Shown here piece by piece: positions 33,062-37,397 of a stretch of DNA of 37,397 nucleotides. The notes below the pieces were generated by a model. It had not been told where the DNA came from. It made no database searches and worked only from the letters and a program-made list of their open reading frames with translations. Source of the DNA: Clostridia bacterium (GTDB lineage Bacteria; Bacillota; Clostridia; Caldicoprobacterales; Caldicoprobacteraceae); assembly GCA_017577715.1 (NCBI GenBank), contig PKRC01000021.1, positions 1 to 37,397 of the forward strand, written 5' to 3'. Made by a program: the position numbers and the translations under genes. Numbering within the stretch: position 1 is the stretch's first letter; each line of letters opens with the position of its first letter.

Positions 33062-34471
33062 TTATTTGTGGCGTTCCACCTCAAAACGCTCTATAGTGTA
33101 GCTTTCGTTGGGACGTATTCCTGCCTTCCGCAGCGCAATTTCAATCTGCTGCTGAGGCGTATCAACCCCTTCTAGGTCAGGCAATAGCAACCCCGATTTA
33201 TGTCCGCTCCTAACTATTACTCCATATCTCTTTGCATCAAGCTCATCTATGGAGTTGACGGGCTCTGGTTTCTTTAAGACGTCAACCGAATACACCAAAT
33301 CCTCCAGCTCACTCTCATCCACAGGGATGAACCGCGGATCGTGTACCCCAGCGCTTATAGCATTATAGATGATCTCCTCTGCGATATTCCTTCGGGTAGC
33401 CTCGATGGTGCCAATACATCCGCGCAGCTGTCCATCCTTTTTTATGGAAACAAAAACTCCAGCTCTATTGTCCAACATTTCTCTGGGAAGGTCATCATCC
33501 GGTTCGATTACCTTGCCGGTACGTATATATGATTCAAGTGAACGCCTGGCCAGACGGACATAAGGGTCTTCGTTTTGACGCACCTTTTGCATCCGCTGAT
33601 GCTTTTTCTCAAATAGCCTGTTCACAAGAAGCCGTGCGGAATTCAATTCGCCCTTTTCCAATATGGCCACACCGTATCCCACTCCAAAGGGCCCCTCATA
33701 GGATAAAACTCTGGGATACAACTCATAGCCATCCAGCGTTCCTAAGGCTATAATGATGGAACGAAGGCCGCACTCGCCACCTTCTTCAACCATTACGGGA
33801 TCTAAATTGAAGAACCCCTCAACATCGCCGTTCTCAATAAGCGATATTATCTGCTTATCCAGCTTAGGTCCCATTGGATTAAAGCCATAAGGCCCGTCCT
33901 GGCTCAACCGATGGGATAGGTCGCCGCTGGCAATCACGCTCACATCCCTTTGGCAGGCATGTACAACTTCTTGAATAACTTTCCCAAAGGCATACAACTT
34001 CTCATACGATAAGGGCGCATATGTGATATGCACCAGCTTAAAGTCGCTATACTGCTTAATCACGAAATATAAGGGCACCAGGGCGCCCCAGTCCATGGCC
34101 GTCGATATGCCGTATTCGGATGCCATATTGCCGTCAATCCCTATACAGGGTATATTTGAACGCTCAGCGCTATCGACAATGGCCCTGGCTAGCTCAACAT
34201 CGTTTTCAAAAGACATCCTCACGCCTGCAGCGCCAAACCTTGCGAAATTCCCTGTCAGACGCGGTACAGCCATGACAGCTATGGCATCGCGAAACATCGG
34301 TCCGTGAGGAGTGATGAGTATTATGGTATGGGGCTTCTTTTCCTCTATATGCTTGGCGCATGCTTCCATGGCCTCTAGCGTGCTTTGCGCCTTTCTCTCT
34401 TCACCTTTGCCAACCTCCGGAATGATAATGGGAGGATGAGGCATCAGGTAAACCGAAAGGATCTCACCCAC
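33062..34471 (-). CDS. Memo-AMMECR1 fusion protein
   Basis: The first 270 or so residues form a Memo domain (LMPHPPIIIPEVGKGE; IILITPHGPMFRD; VIASGDLSHRLSQDGPYGFN), a fold related to LigB-type dioxygenases with conserved His ligands. The C-terminal portion, about residues 300-465, is AMMECR1 (YVRLARRSLESYI; AGVFVSIKKDGQLRGCIGT; GVHDPRFIPVDESEL), with the diagnostic LRGCIG. These two parts are commonly separate, so a fusion supports joint function. An open frame extends upstream to 34582, but GTG at 34471 with AGGAGGT at 8 bases is the clear start, giving 469 residues. It is followed by the radical SAM partner. Confidence 0.92.
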   Translation of the reverse strand: MGEILSVYLMPHPPIIIPEVGKGEERKAQSTLEAMEACAKHIEEKKPHTIILITPHGPMFRDAIAVMAVPRLTGNFARFGAAGVRMSFENDVELARAIVDSAERSNIPCIGIDGNMASEYGISTAMDWGALVPLYFVIKQYSDFKLVHITYAPLSYEKLYAFGKVIQEVVHACQRDVSVIASGDLSHRLSQDGPYGFNPMGPKLDKQIISLIENGDVEGFFNLDPVMVEEGGECGLRSIIIALGTLDGYELYPRVLSYEGPFGVGYGVAILEKGELNSARLLVNRLFEKKHQRMQKVRQNEDPYVRLARRSLESYIRTGKVIEPDDDLPREMLDNRAGVFVSIKKDGQLRGCIGTIEATRRNIAEEIIYNAISAGVHDPRFIPVDESELEDLVYSVDVLKKPEPVNSIDELDAKRYGVIVRSGHKSGLLLPDLEGVDTPQQQIEIALRKAGIRPNESYTIERFEVERHK

Positions 34472-34636
34472 TTGATGACACCTCCTTCTCCACCTATTAA
34501 GTTTATCACAAAATGGGATAAAGATACAGATATGAACGCCCTTTTCTGCAACATGCTTCCCTGATTTTGGCATAAAAATCATTTGGACCTAACTTAATAA
34601 GTTATTTTCAGCAAAGCTCTGTATCCAATAATACAA

Positions 34637-34678
34637 GTAGGCCTTTATTGTCACAATAATTGTGATATAAAGGCCTAC
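34637..34678. repeat. 42-base inverted repeat with nested inner palindrome
   Basis: GTAGGCCTTTAT (34637-34648) and ATAAAGGCCTAC (34667-34678) are perfect 12-base arms. Inside, TCACAAT (34651-34657) and ATTGTGA (34659-34665) pair again. It lies between the end of the PII-like gene and the start of the Memo-AMMECR1 gene. It may be a terminator for the PII-DUF1538 pair, although no U-tract follows, or an operator. Confidence 0.85.
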
Positions 34679-34706
34679 CTCTTCAACCTATCATCTAAAA
34701 AAAGAA

Positions 34707-35375
34707 TCATTCATGCAAGCCATAGGTCTTGTTCACGCTTTGTACAAAAATTATGCCTTTACCGGGCTGATCTATCTCGAGATGTTCTCTTATGGACGAG
34801 ACAACCGCTTCGGCAATATCGCTCTTTACCAGGATAAGCACCATTTCCTTTTCTGGCTCGATTTCCATGGCAAAGACCTTGCTGGTCTCGTGAATGCCCG
34901 CACCCCTTGCGTTCACTATAGTGGCGCCCTTGGCTCCAGCCTTTCTGGAAGCCTCCACCACCTCCTCTCCTTTACCCCTATCTACAATCGTAACCACTAG
35001 ATTGTAAGCCACCTTGCCTTCGCTCCCCTCCGTGTGAATTTCATCATGCTTATAGGCGGTTGAACCTATTATATCACAAACCGGCATGGTAAAGGCTATG
35101 CCATGGTGCGGCTTTTCAAAATGAAAATGCTCATTTAGGAATTCTGCCACTTCATCTGCCGTTTTTCTATCAGCAGCCATTACCACTATTTCTTTACGCT
35201 CATCGGTTATACCTAAAAGCTCCAGTACATGGCTTTTGACGGTACCTCTTCCTAAAAATACCGTCCCTCCTGTCATACCATGTTTTTTTGCTGTTTGCAA
35301 CACCTTGCTGCCCATGCCGAAATTCACTATGACGCATATCAATCCAAAACCCGTGGCATTGGAACAAACTGTCAT
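34707..35375 (-). CDS. Tandem PII-like regulatory protein
   Basis: The 222 residues contain two PII-like ferredoxin folds. Their first strands and helices align: VIVNFGMGSKVLQTAKKHG then GGTVFLGRGT, and VTIVDRGKGEEVVEASRKAG then GATIVNARGA. Each is followed by a VVMAAD- or LVLILV-type strand and a final helix. Classical PII forms trimers that bind ATP/2-oxoglutarate. No standard T-loop uridylylation Tyr can be assigned here. The gene follows the DUF1538 gene by 6 bases, with its ribosome site overlapping that stop, so the two are co-expressed. A role as cytosolic gate of the DUF1538 membrane protein is inference. Confidence 0.85.
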   Translation of the reverse strand: MTVCSNATGFGLICVIVNFGMGSKVLQTAKKHGMTGGTVFLGRGTVKSHVLELLGITDERKEIVVMAADRKTADEVAEFLNEHFHFEKPHHGIAFTMPVCDIIGSTAYKHDEIHTEGSEGKVAYNLVVTIVDRGKGEEVVEASRKAGAKGATIVNARGAGIHETSKVFAMEIEPEKEMVLILVKSDIAEAVVSSIREHLEIDQPGKGIIFVQSVNKTYGLHE

Positions 35376-35381
35376 GAATGT

Positions 35382-36857
35382 TTATGCCTCCTTCCGGGAT
35401 TTCACTTTATATACAAGTCCTAATATCTGCAAAGCAATAAGCGGCATGGATGCCACCATCGCAATCATTCCAAATCCATCCACCAGTACATTAGCGCCTT
35501 CTACCGCTTCGGCAGCCCCCTGTATAAAGGCCAATATAAAGGTGGCGGTCATGGGTCCTGAAGCTACGCCGCCCGAATCGAAAGCAATACCGATAAAAAG
35601 TTCCGGAACGAAATACATAAGTGCTATTGCTATTATATAAGAAGGCAATAAATAATGCCAGAGTTGAATGCCAGGAACCAGTACCCTCAACACCGATAAG
35701 GCCACCGCAACTCCGATTCCTAATGAAAGGGCAACCATTACTAGACTTCTCTTAATGTAGCCGCTGGTAGCATCTTCAATCTGGTGCATCAAAACGTGTA
35801 CGGCCGGCTCGGCCAGTACAGTAACAAACCCCAGTATGAAACCGATTATCAGGATATACGCTTTGTTATCCAGCATGGCAACCCTATATCCCACAATACT
35901 TCCTACGTCCATAAAACCGGCATTGACGCCGTCCATAAACAGCACCAGCCCTACAAAGGCGAATAAAAGCCCCATCAATACCTTCCTAAAGGCTCTCCTT
36001 GAAAAGCCGGATGAAAATATTTGAAATATGAACAGGGTAAGCAATATAGGCAACAATGCCAAAAACACATCACGGGTAACTTTGGGTAGCTCCTCAATAA
36101 AGGGATCTATAATAGACTCAGACGCCAGGGCATTAGCCTCTAGTGCACCCGTTATCTCGCCTGCATTCGAAGCTATATCCATAATTAAAACTCCCAATAT
36201 AGCGCCTATGGACGCAATACCCACCAATCCAAAACTGTCCCGTTCGGAGGCTTTGCTGTCCTTTTTTAGCATCGAAACGCCCATTGCAAGCGCCAAGATG
36301 AAAGGAACGGTTAAAGCGCCGGTGGTAGCACCGCAGGCGTCAAACGATATGGCCAAAAATGCAGGAGATGAAAACAAAGCCAATATAAAGACTATCCCAT
36401 ACATCACAGTAAATACAGTTCGCAGGGAAACGTTATATACTATTCTTGCAAAGCCAAGAGCAATCATGATCCCAAGGCCAATCGAAACGGCCACAACTAT
36501 CCCCATCTTTGAAACTTGACCGGATGTAACCATATCCACCTGCCTTGCTAGTATATGCAGATCAGGTTCGGCAGCAGAAATGAAAAAACCAAGCACGAAA
36601 CCTATACTAATTACCACCAATATTTTGTTCGTCTTTGTAATGGCCGACCCTATGGCAGTGCCAATGGGAGTAATTCCTACATCAACTCCAAGTAGAAATA
36701 CCGATAAGCCTATGATGATGAGTAATGTACCAACGAGAAACTTTAAAATCAGATGCGTTTCCAGCGGCGTCAATGTAAAATGCAATATGAGAACTATTGC
36801 TGTAATGGGTAGAACAGTGTGTAGTACCTCCTTTAACTTGTCCAGAATTACGTTCAA
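35382..36857 (-). CDS. DUF1538 membrane protein with internal duplication
   Basis: The 491 residues are mostly membrane helices and consist of two homologous halves offset by about 253. Signature one is EPDLHILARQVDMVTSG at 97-113 versus EPAVHVLMHQIEDATSG at 350-366. Signature two is FDACGATTGALTVPFILA at 172-189 versus FDSGGVASGPMTATFILA at 426-443. GVDVG (58-62) versus GVNAG (310-314) is a third pair. This layout suggests an inverted or parallel-repeat transporter, but no substrate is known to me for DUF1538. The start is TTG at 36857, with AAGGGGTG 8 bases upstream. It forms an operon with the PII-like gene. Confidence 0.88.
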   Translation of the reverse strand: MNVILDKLKEVLHTVLPITAIVLILHFTLTPLETHLILKFLVGTLLIIIGLSVFLLGVDVGITPIGTAIGSAITKTNKILVVISIGFVLGFFISAAEPDLHILARQVDMVTSGQVSKMGIVVAVSIGLGIMIALGFARIVYNVSLRTVFTVMYGIVFILALFSSPAFLAISFDACGATTGALTVPFILALAMGVSMLKKDSKASERDSFGLVGIASIGAILGVLIMDIASNAGEITGALEANALASESIIDPFIEELPKVTRDVFLALLPILLTLFIFQIFSSGFSRRAFRKVLMGLLFAFVGLVLFMDGVNAGFMDVGSIVGYRVAMLDNKAYILIIGFILGFVTVLAEPAVHVLMHQIEDATSGYIKRSLVMVALSLGIGVAVALSVLRVLVPGIQLWHYLLPSYIIAIALMYFVPELFIGIAFDSGGVASGPMTATFILAFIQGAAEAVEGANVLVDGFGMIAMVASMPLIALQILGLVYKVKSRKEA

Positions 36858-36974
36858 CTATGTATCACCCCTTCTTTGAAATTATACTTTAACTTATGGC
36901 ATTCAGAATTATTTTACCATACTTTTTTTGTTAAATCACCTCAAAATTTGCTCAAAACCTAAGATATTTATTTA

Positions 36975-37010
36975 GGCTCATTGTAAAATTAAATGCAACA
37001 CCAAAAAATA
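36975..37010 (+). repeat. Left terminal inverted repeat of the IS30 element
   Basis: The element's end, starting GGCTCATTG and running to CACCAAAAAATA, is matched in inverse orientation at 29255-29290. It lies 71 bases upstream of the transposase start, the usual arrangement. Confidence 0.75.
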
Positions 37011-37081
37011 GTAGAACCATAGTGAGAAATCCTGTATGATATAGATATCCACAAACCAACAAAAGTACAGGAGGTCTCACT

Positions 37082-37397
37082 ATGGCCCAACACAATTGTA
37101 CCATGAAACACCGTTCTTTTAAACACCTAAATGCTTATGAAAGAGGAAAAATTGCTGCTCTGCTTAAAGAAGGCAAAAGCATCCGTTACATAGCGAAACA
37201 GTTGGCTAGGGCTCCTAGTACTATCAGTAGGGAAATTAAGCGTGGAACCGTTACCCAACTTAAGTCTGACTTATCTACTTACCACGCATATTTCCCCGAA
37301 GCAGGACAGGCAATATACGAAAAAAGGCGAAAACATTGTGGTGCTAAACTAAAACTACCCTTGGTTATAGCCTTTATCAAATTTGCTGAAGAAAAGA
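37082..37397 (+). CDS. IS30-family transposase, N-terminal part
   Basis: The reading frame from the ATG at 37082 to the window end gives 105 residues. It starts MAQHNCTMKHRSFKHLNAYE, then the helix-turn-helix (RGKIAALLKEGKSIRYIAKQ and LARAPSTISREIKRGT), which is the characteristic N-terminal DNA-binding region of IS30 transposases. The DDE catalytic domain would lie beyond the edge. AGGAGGT is 7 bases upstream of the start. The copy appears intact so far as visible. Confidence 0.9.
   Translation, partial: MAQHNCTMKHRSFKHLNAYERGKIAALLKEGKSIRYIAKQLARAPSTISREIKRGTVTQLKSDLSTYHAYFPEAGQAIYEKRRKHCGAKLKLPLVIAFIKFAEEK

Larger units (their letters stand above)
36975..37397 (+). mobile_element. IS30-family insertion sequence, cut by the window edge
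   Basis: A terminal repeat is followed by a transposase gene reading away from it and running off the window. The insertion lies upstream of the DUF1538-PII operon, so it may also affect that operon's promoter region. The right end is outside the window. Confidence 0.85.

Noticed and set aside
29255..37010. Composite transposon bounded by the two IS30-type ends
   Set aside because: The orientation of both ends places element interiors outside the block, and the enclosed genes are mostly conserved housekeeping ones.

Overview
The window reads as a chromosomal segment of a low-to-mid GC Firmicute of class Clostridia, probably an anaerobic spore former near the Thermoanaerobacterales. This is inference from gene content: whiA, a catabolite-repression HPr (Crh) with HPr kinase, the CdaA/CdaR c-di-AMP pair, TRAP (MtrB), a LysM-only surface or coat-type protein and an ECF vitamin transporter subunit. 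No rRNA or species marker is present, so no species is named. Almost every gene is on the minus strand, so operons read from high to low coordinates.

Left edge (1-540): short direct repeats resembling an IS21-type end, then a decayed NUDIX hydrolase gene. 541-5544: rRNA uracil methyltransferase, LysM-repeat protein, asparaginase II-type enzyme overlapping a hotdog thioesterase, and 6-phosphofructokinase. 5590-10891: a small DUF2007-like protein, the tryptophan sensor TRAP, DNA polymerase III alpha (DnaE) and a YtoI-like DRTGG/CBS/hotdog regulator, tightly packed and probably co-transcribed from a promoter near 10930.

10984-19572: the conserved Gram-positive cluster rapZ-yvcK-whiA-crh, preceded by a PHP phosphoesterase, murB, a membrane-anchored solute-binding protein, hprK and a HAD phosphatase. 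HprK and its target Crh (Ser46 kept, His15 replaced by Gln) lie 6 kb apart in the same orientation, so a carbon-catabolite signalling circuit is encoded beside cell-wall and carbon-flux regulators. 19348-25371: a PspC protein, uvrC, an ECF S component with a likely niacin role under a promoter carrying nested palindromes, and a class B PBP / SEDS glycosyltransferase pair for wall synthesis.

25519-28530: a lone GH106-like glycosidase with its own terminator. 28744-29290: tRNA-Arg(CCG) with promoter and terminator, then about 350 bases of decayed DNA ending in a solitary IS30-type inverted repeat. 29390-29788: the only long plus-strand host gene, a stand-alone receiver domain whose phospho-acceptor Asp is Glu. 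29824-31879: cdaA-cdaR. 32039-34471: an AmmeMemoRadiSam pair (radical SAM enzyme plus a Memo-AMMECR1 fusion). 34707-36857: a tandem PII-like protein with an internally duplicated DUF1538 membrane protein. The right edge (36975-37397) is the left end of an IS30 element whose terminal repeat matches the solitary copy at 29255-29290.

The least understood parts are the double PII-DUF1538 pair, the AmmeMemoRadiSam pair, the degenerate receiver, and TRAP placed away from any trp gene.
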